From assembly GCF_001613085.1 (NCBI RefSeq), contig NZ_BDBR01000046.1, positions 19,213 through 83,212 of the forward strand: a DNA stretch of 64,000 nucleotides, read 5' to 3'. Positions 17,153 through 27,467 of this stretch are shown piece after piece. This DNA is from Nocardia salmonicida NBRC 13393 (lineage in GTDB: Bacteria > Actinomycetota > Actinomycetes > Mycobacteriales > Mycobacteriaceae). Each line of letters begins with the position of its first letter. Position 1 is the first letter of the stretch. The notes beneath the pieces are model-generated. The model was not told the DNA's origin. It searched no databases and worked only from the letters and a program-made list of their open reading frames with translations. Position numbers and translations under genes: made by a program.

Positions 17153-18027
17153 TCCAGGCACACGTCGACACCTTCACCGAGAACCGGCGGCTGCTGTTCT
17201 CGATCGCCTACGAGATCCTCGGCTCGGTCGTCGACACCGAGGACGTCCTGCACGACAGCTACCTGCGCTGGCGCGAGGTCGACCTCGCGCTGATCGAGAA
17301 CCCGCGCGCCTACCTCGCGCAGATCGTCACGCGGCAGGCGCTCGGGGTGCTGCGGTCCACCGCGCGCAGGCGTGAGGACTACATCGGTCCGTGGCTGCCC
17401 GAACCACTGGCCACCGAGGCCGACGGCGGGGTCGAGCACGTGCTCACCGGCGAGGCGGTGACCACCGCGATGCTGCTCGTGCTGGAAACGCTCACGCCGG
17501 TGCAGCGGGCGGTGTTCGTGCTGCGTGAGGTATTCGCGTTCGACTATCCGGAGATCGCGGCGGCGGTGGACAAATCCGAAGCCGCTGTGCGGCAACTGAA
17601 CCAGCGCGCCCGCAACCGGGTGCACGCCGCGCGCCACACCGCCGTCGCCACTCCCGCCGAGGCCCAGTCGGTGGTGGAGAAGTTCTCGATCGCGGCCGCC
17701 ACCGGCAATGTGCAAGCACTGATGGACGTGCTCGCTCCCGAGGTGGTGTTCCTCGGTGACGGCGGCGGCGTGGTGAACGCGGTACGCAGGCCGGTACGCG
17801 GCCAGGACAAGGTGGCCAGGCTCGTCATCGGCTTGCTCGCCAAGGGTCAGCGGCTCGGCGTGCTCGGCGCGCACCTGGGCATCTACAACGCGATGCCCAC
17901 GATCCTGGCGACCGTCGACGGCGTGCTCGATCAGGTGACGTCCGTCGAGGTCACCGATGGCCGGGTCACTGCGATCTACTCCATGCGCAACCCCGAAAAG
18001 CTCAGTGCTGTGCGGATTCCGGAATGA
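17149..18027 (+). CDS. ECF41-type sigma factor with C-terminal SnoaL-like domain (SigJ-like)
   Basis: The 292-residue protein contains sigma regions 2 (FSIAYEILGSVVDTEDVLHDSYLRW) and 4 (VLREVFAFDYPEIAAAVDKSEAAVRQLNQRAR). The linker motif WLPEPL and a C-terminal NTF2/SnoaL-fold extension of about 110 residues define the ECF41/SigJ group. In that group the extension replaces a separate anti-sigma factor. The start GTG overlaps the stop of the upstream flavoprotein gene, so the two are coupled. The 3' end overlaps the convergent PPOX gene by 26 bases. Confidence 0.9.
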   Translation: MIQAHVDTFTENRRLLFSIAYEILGSVVDTEDVLHDSYLRWREVDLALIENPRAYLAQIVTRQALGVLRSTARRREDYIGPWLPEPLATEADGGVEHVLTGEAVTTAMLLVLETLTPVQRAVFVLREVFAFDYPEIAAAVDKSEAAVRQLNQRARNRVHAARHTAVATPAEAQSVVEKFSIAAATGNVQALMDVLAPEVVFLGDGGGVVNAVRRPVRGQDKVARLVIGLLAKGQRLGVLGAHLGIYNAMPTILATVDGVLDQVTSVEVTDGRVTAIYSMRNPEKLSAVRIPE

Positions 18028-18391
18028 GGCCGAAGGCGATGATCCGCTCGGGGTGGATCCGGATGAGCGCGTCGGGCTGATCACCGATATAGGACTCGAC
18101 GCCGGTCAGCGCCTCGGCGGCGCCCCGGATCTCGAGGCAGCGCACCCGCCACGGCCGCACCGAGGCGATGTCGTCGACGACGAAGGCCACCTGGGCGTTG
18201 TCGGCGAGATTGCGGAACTTCTTGGAGGCGGCCATGTTCCAGCCCGCGATGTCGATGGTGCCGAGTTCGGCGTTGTAGCGGAAGCCGACCGGGTTGTTCT
18301 GCGGGGTGCCGTCGGGGCGGACCGTCGCCAACCGCCCGAGCTGCTGGGTCGACAGGTAAGCGAGGTGTTCCGGTGTCAGCGTTGTGCTCAT
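18002..18391 (-). CDS. PPOX-class F420-dependent oxidoreductase
   Basis: The 129-residue split-barrel protein has the pattern of F420-binding PPOX proteins: LATVRPDGTPQNNPVGFRY, IDIAGWNMAASKKFRNL and VAFVVDDI. Members reduce small substrates with F420H2; the substrate here is unknown. It could use the cofactor whose chromophore is made by fbiC further along the window. It runs convergent to the ECF sigma gene and overlaps its end by 26 bases. Confidence 0.87.
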   Translation of the reverse strand: MSTTLTPEHLAYLSTQQLGRLATVRPDGTPQNNPVGFRYNAELGTIDIAGWNMAASKKFRNLADNAQVAFVVDDIASVRPWRVRCLEIRGAAEALTGVESYIGDQPDALIRIHPERIIAFGLIPESAQH

Positions 18392-18483
18392 GCCTCGACG
18401 CTAAAACCTCGAGCGCTGTAGAGGTCAAGGGATCGCCGCGCACCGCCGCTCGACCTCGCGCCGTCCACGCGCTTCGCTGCCAT

Positions 18484-18501
18484 TTATACGGCGCCGTATA
18501 A
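18484..18501. promoter_or_regulatory. 18-bp perfect palindrome, TetR-type operator
   Basis: TTATACGGCGCCGTATAA is fully self-complementary and lies 13 bases before the start of the molybdopterin oxidoreductase gene. The TATACGG-CCGTATA pattern is typical of TetR-family operators. No TetR gene is adjacent, so the regulator must act in trans or has been lost. Confidence 0.65.
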
Positions 18502-18514
18502 CTGGAGGTTCGGC

Positions 18515-19009
18515 ATGACACTTCCCCCTGGTCAACGCGCGATCGACGGCTTTCCCCGCTTCGGCACCCACCTGCATCACCCACCGCCGCCGATTCCCGC
18601 GAACCCGGTGATCGAGGTCGGTGGCGAGCTGACCCAACCGTTCGCTCTCGCCATGACCGACCTCGCCCAGCTACCGCGCGTGGAGGTGAAGGCCGACTTC
18701 CACTGCGTGGCCGGGTGGTCTGCTACCGACCTGCGCTGGGAGGGCATCCCGTTCGCGGCGTTCTACCGCACGCGCGTCGAACCGATTCTCGCGCCGGGCA
18801 TTTCGATCAGTCACGTCGTTTTCGAAGGTCTCGACGGGTTCCAGTCGATCGCGTTGCTCGAGGACGCGCTGGCCGATGACGTGCTCATCGCCGATCGGCT
18901 CGACGGACAGCCGCTCACGAGCGATCACGGCGCTCCGATTCGGCTGGTGAGTCGGGACGCATTGCTCGGCCGGTCTACCACGCGTCGATCGGACCGATCC
19001 GGCGAATGA
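18515..19009 (+). CDS. Molybdopterin-dependent oxidoreductase, C-terminally shortened
   Basis: The 164-residue product matches the sulfite-oxidase-type molybdopterin fold. It includes the cofactor-ligating Cys in FHCVAGWSATDLRWEGIPF, GFQSIALLEDALADDVLIA and DHGAPIRLVS. Full-length members continue with a conserved YGYKS-KxL segment. Here the tail reads RDALLGRSTTRRSDRSGE and stops, so the end seems lost or frameshifted. It has a GGAGG ribosome site and an operator-like palindrome upstream, so it may still be expressed. Activity is doubtful. Confidence 0.75.
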   Translation: MTLPPGQRAIDGFPRFGTHLHHPPPPIPANPVIEVGGELTQPFALAMTDLAQLPRVEVKADFHCVAGWSATDLRWEGIPFAAFYRTRVEPILAPGISISHVVFEGLDGFQSIALLEDALADDVLIADRLDGQPLTSDHGAPIRLVSRDALLGRSTTRRSDRSGE

Positions 19010-19044
19010 GCGCTCGCGGGAGCACCGAACGGACCGAGTGAATC

Positions 19045-20472
19045 TCAGTCCAGCAGCTTCTTCTGCACCTTGCCCATCGCGTTGCGCGGGAGCGCGTCGA
19101 CGAAGCGGACCTCACGCGGGCGCTTGTGCGCCGAAAGCTGTTCGCCCACATAGGCGGTCAGCTCGACACCGAGCGCGTCGGAACTCCCGTCACGCGCGAC
19201 GACGAAGGCCACGATCCGCTGCCCGAGATCGTCATCGGGCAGCCCGACCACGGCGACCTCGCCGACCGCCGGATGCCCGAGCAGCGCGGTCTCGATCTCC
19301 CCCGCGCCGATCCGGTAGCCGCCGGATTTGATGAGATCGATCGACTCGCGCCCGACGATCCGATGGAACCCGTCGGCATCGATGACAGCCACGTCACCGG
19401 TGCGGAACCAGCCGTCCTCGGTCCAGTCCCGCGCGGTGGCCTCCGGCCGATTCAGATACCCGTCGAACAGCATCGGTCCACGAACCTGCAGGCCACCGAT
19501 ACTCACACCGTCATGCGGAACGGGCTCGCCGCCTTCGTCCCGCAGCCTCGTTTCCACCCCTCGCACCGGTGTGCCGACCCAGCCGGGCCTGCGCTCACCG
19601 TCGGCCCGGGTGGACAGCGTGATCATGGTTTCGCTCATCCCGTACCGCTCCACCGGCGCCTGCCCGGTGAGCTCGGCCAGCTTCTCGAACACCGGCACCG
19701 GCAGCGGCGCACTGCCCGAGACGAGCAGCCGCGCCTTACCCAATTCCTTGGCCAGTTCGGGCTTCTCGACCACGCGCGACCACACCGTCGGCACGCCGAA
19801 GTACAGACTGCCGCCCGCCGCCACGTACGCCTCGGGCGTCGGCTTGCCGGTGTGGATCACGGGACTACCGATGCGCAGCGGCCCGAGCAGCCCGAGGATC
19901 AGCCCGTGCACGTGGAACAGCGGAAGCCCGTGCACCAGTGTGTCTTTCCACGTCCATGCCCACGCCTCGGCCAGCGCGTCGAGCCCGGCGGCGATCGCGC
20001 CGCGGCTGAGCATCACACCCTTGGGCGCCCCGGTGGTTCCCGAGGTGTAGAGGATGAACGCGATCGCCGCCGGATCGGGTTCGGGATAGGTATGCCACGA
20101 CCGCGCGTGCAGCCGCACCGGCACCACCGGCAGTTCCGTGCCCTCCGGGGCCGGACCCAGCCAGGCTTGCGCACCCGAATCGCGCAGAATGTGCTCGCGC
20201 TCGGCGACGCCGGAGTCCGGCGGCACCGGAACCACGGTGACACCGGCGATCAGGCAACCGACCACGGCGATCACGGTGCGCAGGGTCGGTTCGGCCAGCA
20301 CCGCGACGCGGTCGGCACGAGCGATCCGTTCCGCCACCGATGTTGCCGAACCCAGCAGATCACTGCGCGACACGGTGGCATCATCGATGGTGACGGCGTC
20401 GGGAATGTCATCCCCGGCGGCGACGGCGGCCGGATTCAACGAAGCGAGCAGCAGCGGCGGACCATAGGGCAT
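19045..20472 (-). CDS. fadD36: Acyl-CoA synthetase, FadD36 / malonyl-CoA-synthetase-like
   Basis: This AMP-forming ligase of 475 residues has FILYTSGTTGAPKGVMLS, the ERYGMSET motif, DGWFRTGDVA and the catalytic-lysine end RNAMGKVQKKLLD. The short N-terminal domain and the GLPLFHVHGLILGL region resemble the malonyl-CoA synthetase subgroup, to which mycobacterial FadD36 (Rv1193) belongs. It is divergent from an MpaB-type oxygenase gene, comparable to the Rv1193-Rv1194c neighbourhood. The exact acid substrate cannot be told from sequence. Confidence 0.85.
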   Translation of the reverse strand: MPYGPPLLLASLNPAAVAAGDDIPDAVTIDDATVSRSDLLGSATSVAERIARADRVAVLAEPTLRTVIAVVGCLIAGVTVVPVPPDSGVAEREHILRDSGAQAWLGPAPEGTELPVVPVRLHARSWHTYPEPDPAAIAFILYTSGTTGAPKGVMLSRGAIAAGLDALAEAWAWTWKDTLVHGLPLFHVHGLILGLLGPLRIGSPVIHTGKPTPEAYVAAGGSLYFGVPTVWSRVVEKPELAKELGKARLLVSGSAPLPVPVFEKLAELTGQAPVERYGMSETMITLSTRADGERRPGWVGTPVRGVETRLRDEGGEPVPHDGVSIGGLQVRGPMLFDGYLNRPEATARDWTEDGWFRTGDVAVIDADGFHRIVGRESIDLIKSGGYRIGAGEIETALLGHPAVGEVAVVGLPDDDLGQRIVAFVVARDGSSDALGVELTAYVGEQLSAHKRPREVRFVDALPRNAMGKVQKKLLD

Positions 20473-20532
20473 CCGTCAACGCTAACGCGACGAGGTTCCG
20501 CCCGTACCGCCGCCGCTGTCGTTGACACCCCG

Positions 20533-20561
20533 GTGACATGATGCGAGATTCAACGTATAAT
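20533..20561 (+). promoter_or_regulatory. Consensus-like sigma-70 promoter
   Basis: GTGACA (20533-20538) and a perfect TATAAT (20556-20561) are separated by 17 bases and lie 37 bases before the ATG of the MpaB-type gene. A match this close to the housekeeping consensus is rare in such GC-rich DNA. Confidence 0.65.
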
Positions 20562-20597
20562 TCTCTCACGCTCTCTTCGACGAAAACGGGGTCAACG

Positions 20598-21449
20598 ATG
20601 ACCATCCAGTCGCGCTCGCGTTCGCAGCAATCCGAACCGGCACAATTCGACATCCGCGACTACGTCGACGGCTCCGCTGCCTTCTACGGCGCGACCGCCA
20701 ATGTGATCATGCAGCTCAGCCTGGCACCCGTGGGCCACGGCGTCGCCGAATCGACGGTGCACAGCGGCAGCATCATGAGGCACCCGATCAAGCGCACCCG
20801 AACCACGCTCACCTATCTGTCGGTCGCGCTGATGGGCACCGACGCCGACCGCGCGGCCTACCGCACCGCCGTCAACGGCGCGCACCGCCAGGTCCACTCC
20901 ACCGCCGACAGCCCCGTGAAGTACAACGCCTTCGACAAGAACCTGCAGCTGTGGGTGGCCGCGTGTCTGTACTGGGGCTCGGTCGACGTGATAGATCGTC
21001 TCTACGGCCCCGTCGACGATGTCATCGCCGACACCTTCTACGACTACGCCCACTACCTCGGCACCACCCTCCAGGTACCCCGCGAGATGTGGCCCGCCGA
21101 CCGCGCCGCCTTCGATGCCTACTGGTCCGAGCATCTGAAGCTCACCAGCGTCGACGCCACGGTCAAGGCCTACTTCGACGACCTGCTCGACCTGAAGATG
21201 CTCCACCCGATCCTGCGCCCACCTTTCGCCGGCTTCCACCGCTGGTTCACCACCGGCCTGCTACCCCAACACCTCCGAGACGAACTCGGCCTGTCGTGGA
21301 GCCCTGCCGACGAACGCAAACTCAACCGCCTGATGCGCACCACCGGCAACGTGACGGGCCGCCTGCCGCGCCCCCTCCGCAACTTCCCCTTCAATGTCAC
21401 CCTCGCCGACATGCGCCGTCGGCACCGGCGCGGCAAGCCCCTGATCTGA
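20598..21449 (+). CDS. Oxygenase MpaB family protein (DUF2236)
   Basis: The 283-residue protein carries the DUF2236/MpaB pattern: a helical domain with SGSIMRHPIKRTRTTLTYLSVALMGT, AVNGAHRQVHS near residue 95, and the DFYDYAHYLG-like segment TFYDYAHYLGTTLQVP. MpaB proteins are predicted haem- or metal-dependent oxygenases; the latex-clearing protein Lcp of rubber degraders is a distant relative. The histidines in the two motifs could ligate haem. It has a near-consensus promoter and is divergent from the FadD36-type ligase. Confidence 0.85.
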   Translation: MTIQSRSRSQQSEPAQFDIRDYVDGSAAFYGATANVIMQLSLAPVGHGVAESTVHSGSIMRHPIKRTRTTLTYLSVALMGTDADRAAYRTAVNGAHRQVHSTADSPVKYNAFDKNLQLWVAACLYWGSVDVIDRLYGPVDDVIADTFYDYAHYLGTTLQVPREMWPADRAAFDAYWSEHLKLTSVDATVKAYFDDLLDLKMLHPILRPPFAGFHRWFTTGLLPQHLRDELGLSWSPADERKLNRLMRTTGNVTGRLPRPLRNFPFNVTLADMRRRHRRGKPLI

Positions 21450-21542
21450 TCGGTAGTACCGCGCGCCTCCCACGCTGACCTGCGGCGTTCGAATTTCATT
21501 CCCCACGATCGCAACGCCGTCGCGCGGAATCGGAGGACGTTC

Positions 21543-22091
21543 GTGAGCATTCGAACAGTGACGTGGTGTGCGGCGGCGGTCGCCGTCGGCCTCATGGTGG
21601 CCGCGCCCGCCGCCCGCGCCGACGAGGACCCGTCGACGGTGCCGTCGCGAACCGCCATGTCGCTGCGGATGCCGGGCGGATTCGCCTGGGGCACAGCCAA
21701 CGAGCACGAATCGCGGGCGGCGCTGTCGATGTCCAAGCTCTACATCGCCGATTACGCGCTACGCCACGGCGACGGTTCGCCGGAGGACCGCGCGCTGTCG
21801 GAACGGATGATCCGTGACTCCGACGCCGGTTCGCCGATCTTCGAGTGGATGGCGGGTGCGAGCAATACCGCCGCCGACGGCACTCCCCAGAACTGGGGCA
21901 CCGCCCAACTCCCCGGCGTGCAGGGCAGCAAGTGGGGATGGTCGGATGTAGGCGCTCCCGAGGTGGCTTCCGCATCCATCGGGCCCGGCTTCTCGGTCGC
22001 CGCGCACACCTACGGCGCGTCGGCCGACCAGTCCGCCGACGTGCTCGACGCCCTGCCCGCGCTGATCCTTCGCCTGGCTGGGGCGTACTGA
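21543..22091 (+). CDS. Secreted protein of unknown function
   Basis: The 182-residue product has a Sec signal peptide (VTWCAAAVAVGLMVAAPAARADE, cleavage after ARA near residue 26). The mature domain includes SMSKLYIADYALRHGDGSPEDRALSERMI and GWSDVGAPEVASASIGPGFSVAAHTYG. This recalls the general plan of small serine-hydrolase-like secreted proteins in Nocardia, but no catalytic triad is evident. It starts at a GTG with CGGAGGA upstream. Confidence 0.75.
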   Translation: MSIRTVTWCAAAVAVGLMVAAPAARADEDPSTVPSRTAMSLRMPGGFAWGTANEHESRAALSMSKLYIADYALRHGDGSPEDRALSERMIRDSDAGSPIFEWMAGASNTAADGTPQNWGTAQLPGVQGSKWGWSDVGAPEVASASIGPGFSVAAHTYGASADQSADVLDALPALILRLAGAY

Positions 22092-22199
22092 TCAGAAGGG
22101 TGCTTGCTGCCACCAGTTATCGCGGGTGTCCTCACCGGTATCCGTCGGCAGCTTTTCACGGCCGAATGACGCCCCAGCTGAAACGGCCGACCTACTCGC

Positions 22200-22640
22200 G
22201 ATACGGGCGGCTTCCCCGGTAGGGGGCGGCGGGGAACTGCCTGGGCCCTGCGACGCGGAACCCACACCGACCAAGGCCGCTGTCGCCGCGCGCGAATTCC
22301 TCGCAGCTGTCGAATCTTTCGTCCGGCGCCTTCGCCATGGCCTTGGCGATGACCGCGTCGATTCCAGGCGGCAGGTCGCCGACCACCGCGGACGCGCGAG
22401 GTACCGGCTTGGTCAGGTGGGCGGCGACCACCGCGCCGAGATTGTCGGCGGAAAAGGGACTTTCGCCGGTGAGAAGGGTGAACAACGTGCAGCCGAGCGA
22501 GTACTGGTCGGAGCGGTGATCGACCGGTTCACCCGAGAGTTGTTCGGGGGACGCGTAGGCCAGGGTCGCGAAGACCGTGCCGGCGCCGAACTCCACCCCG
22601 TGCATCCGTTGTCCCTCGACACTGTCCCCTTGTGCTCCAC
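22200..22640 (-). pseudogene. Remnant of a Ser/Thr protein kinase (C-lobe only)
   Basis: Minus-strand translation gives the second half of an STPK domain: GTVFATLAYASPEQLSGE (subdomain VIII), DQYSLGCTLFTLLTGESPF (IX) and IAKAMAKAPDERFDSCEEF (XI). The ATP-binding lobe and the HRD catalytic loop are absent. The upstream sequence (about 22600-22670) is unrelated, and after residue EEF the frame turns into unrelated sequence. It lies immediately downstream of dapC and is clearly a truncated relic. Confidence 0.8.
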
Positions 22641-22670
22641 ACGATATCGGCAAGCGCGCCGAGATCGCGT

Positions 22671-23786
22671 TCAGGACAGGCGGGCGGCCGCTTCGGCGAT
22701 GCGCTCGTCGGTGGCGGTCAGCGCGATACGCACGTGTTCGGGCGAACGGGGACCGTAGAAATCGCCGGGGGCGGCGAGGATTCCGCGTTCGGCGAGCCAG
22801 TCGAGGGTCACGCGGCAGGGTTCGCCGCGGGTGGCCCACAGGTACAGCCCGGCTTCGGAGAAGTCGATGCGGAAACCCGCCTGCAGCAAAGCGCTTCGCA
22901 GGATTTCGCGGCGGGCGCGGTAACGCTCGCGCTGCTCGGCCTCGTGCACGTCGTCGCTGAGCGCGGCGGTCATCGCGGCCTGGATCGGGAACGGCATGAT
23001 CATGCCGGAGTGCTTGCGCACCTCGAGCAGTTCGGCCACCAGTTCCGGGTCACCGGCGATGAAACCGGCGCGGTAGCTGGCCAGGTTCGAGGTCTTCGAC
23101 AGGGAATGGATGGCCAGCAGGCCGGTGTGGTCGCCGTCGCAGACGCGCGGGTCGAGGATCGACACCGCCTCGCCCTCCCAGGTCAGGCCCAGGTAGCACT
23201 CGTCGGAGGCGACGATCGCGCCGCGCTCGCGGGCGAACGCCACCACCTTGCGCAGGTGCTCGACGGGCAGCACCTTGCCGGTGGGGTTCGAGGGTGAGTT
23301 CACGAAGATCAGCGCCGGGTTCTGCGGGCCGATCTGGGTGAGACCGTCTGCGCGCCAAGGCTTCGCGCCCGCCAGCAGCACGCCGACCTCGTAGGTCGGG
23401 TAGGCGATCTCGGGGATTACCACCAGATCGGCGGAGCCGATGCCGAGCAGCCGAGGCAGCCCGGCGATGAGCTCCTTCGTGCCGAGCACCGGCAGCACCG
23501 CCGCAGGGTCGACGCCGGTGACGCCGAACCTGCGCGCGAACGCCGCGACGACGGCGGAGCGAAGCTCAGGGGTGCCGTGCGTGGTCGGATAGCCGGGAAC
23601 AGCCGCCACCGAACCCAGTGCCGCCCGGATCAGCGGATCGACCGGGTCCACCGGTGTCCCCACGGACAGGTCGACGAGTCCACCCGGATGGGTGGACGCC
23701 TTCTGCTTGACCGCCGCGATGGTGTCCCACGGGAAATCAGGCAGCAGGCTGCTCACACGCCCACGGGTGGGCGCCCCTGTGCTCAC
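22671..23786 (-). CDS. dapC: N-succinyldiaminopimelate aminotransferase DapC
   Basis: This fold-type I PLP aminotransferase of 371 residues would make N-succinyl-LL-2-amino-6-oxopimelate's amino product in lysine and peptidoglycan synthesis. Visible signatures are FVNSPSNPTGKVLP, ASDECYLGLTWEG and the PLP-lysine motif HSLSKTSNLASYRAGF. The GTG at 23786 overlaps the fdxC stop by four bases, giving the coupled fdxC-dapC order of Rv1177-Rv1178. It complements dapD and dapE, found about 8 kb upstream. Confidence 0.92.
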   Translation of the reverse strand: MSTGAPTRGRVSSLLPDFPWDTIAAVKQKASTHPGGLVDLSVGTPVDPVDPLIRAALGSVAAVPGYPTTHGTPELRSAVVAAFARRFGVTGVDPAAVLPVLGTKELIAGLPRLLGIGSADLVVIPEIAYPTYEVGVLLAGAKPWRADGLTQIGPQNPALIFVNSPSNPTGKVLPVEHLRKVVAFARERGAIVASDECYLGLTWEGEAVSILDPRVCDGDHTGLLAIHSLSKTSNLASYRAGFIAGDPELVAELLEVRKHSGMIMPFPIQAAMTAALSDDVHEAEQRERYRARREILRSALLQAGFRIDFSEAGLYLWATRGEPCRVTLDWLAERGILAAPGDFYGPRSPEHVRIALTATDERIAEAAARLS

Positions 23787-24106
23787 TCTTCGGCCATCGG
23801 GGGCAGCGCCTTGATGAAGGCGGGGTCGAAATCGACCACACCGACCTTGGTCGCGCCACCGGGGGATCCCAGTTCGTTGAAGAAGTCGACGTTGGCGTTG
23901 ATGTAACCGCTCCACTGGTCCGGAGTGTCGTCCTCGTAGAAGATCGCTTCCACGGGGCAGACCGGCTCACACGCACCACAGTCCACGCACTCGTCGGGTT
24001 GGATGTAGAGCATGCGACCGCCCTCGTAGATGCAATCCACGGGGCATTCCTCGATGCACGCCTTGTCCTTCACGTCAACGCACGGTTCAGCGATGATGTA
24101 CGGCAC
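23783..24106 (-). CDS. fdxC: Seven-iron ferredoxin FdxC
   Basis: The 107-residue ferredoxin has a 3Fe-4S-type half (CVDVKDKACIEECPVDC) and a 4Fe-4S half (CVDCGACEPVCPVEAI), then a C-terminal extension of about 45 residues typical of actinobacterial 7Fe ferredoxins. It transfers electrons to oxidoreductases such as P450s; a P450 is encoded near 54 kb, but no link is shown. It is coupled to dapC by a GTGA overlap. Confidence 0.95.
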   Translation of the reverse strand: MPYIIAEPCVDVKDKACIEECPVDCIYEGGRMLYIQPDECVDCGACEPVCPVEAIFYEDDTPDQWSGYINANVDFFNELGSPGGATKVGVVDFDPAFIKALPPMAEE

Positions 24107-24214
24107 TGCCGTTCTCCTAGTCTGTCCTCACCTGCGGGGTTACTCCGCCCACGAAACCCTATCCCGACCGCCCACATTACTCCCAGGTCAGCCTGCCCTA
24201 ACTCACTCTGGCAA

Positions 24215-26815
<2,601 letters not shown>

Positions 26816-26957
26816 GCGCTACTTCTTCCCCGGACGTGTGGTCGGTGAGGTCACGGGCCCGTGGCGGGCGCGGCGTGGTCGTCCTTGTCCGACGACAACC
26901 TCCCCCGTGACCGCGCGTATTCCCGACGGGGTGAACTCGTCGCACGCGCATGGAACC

Positions 26958-27467
26958 ATGGGCAGCATGTCGCTGCCACGCTCCACCATCCTGGCCGAAC
27001 CGGCCTGGCGTCCGAGTTCCAAGGCCAAGCTGCTGTGGGCGTTGGAGAACGCGATCGGGGTGGTGGTGCTGTTCGTGGTACTCGTGGTGTGGGCGGTGTT
27101 GGACGATGACCATCGTGGCTGGCAGGTGCTGGCCGGGTTGGCGATCGTGGTGCTCGCGGTGCTGGCCGTTGTGGTGATTCCGGTGTGGCGATACGCGGTG
27201 CATCGCTGGGAGGTCACCGATGACGCCGTGTACACGCGGGTGGGGTGGCTGGCTCAGGAATCGCGGGTCGCGCCGATCTCGCGGGTACAGACCGTCGATA
27301 CCGAGCGTGGGCCGCTGGAACGGATCCTCGGGCTGGCGACTGTCACCGTCACCACCGCGTCGTCGGCGGGTGCGGTGAAGATCAGCGCGCTGGACCTGCC
27401 GGTCGCCGAGGAGACGGTGCTGCGGCTGACCGCCATCGCCGCACAGCACCGCGGCGACGCGACATGA
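26958..27467 (+). CDS. Bacterial PH-domain membrane protein (YdbS-like)
   Basis: The 169-residue protein has two transmembrane helices (about residues 29-70), then a bacterial PH (bPH2) domain beginning WEVTDDAVYTRVGWLAQESRVAPISRVQTVDTE. ATG 26958 or ATG 26967 may be the start. It overlaps the next gene by ATGA, and the YdbS/YdbT-like pair is widespread in Gram-positive bacteria. The role is unknown; in Bacillus the homologues are membrane proteins linked to bacteriocin tolerance. Confidence 0.82.
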   Translation: MGSMSLPRSTILAEPAWRPSSKAKLLWALENAIGVVVLFVVLVVWAVLDDDHRGWQVLAGLAIVVLAVLAVVVIPVWRYAVHRWEVTDDAVYTRVGWLAQESRVAPISRVQTVDTERGPLERILGLATVTVTTASSAGAVKISALDLPVAEETVLRLTAIAAQHRGDAT

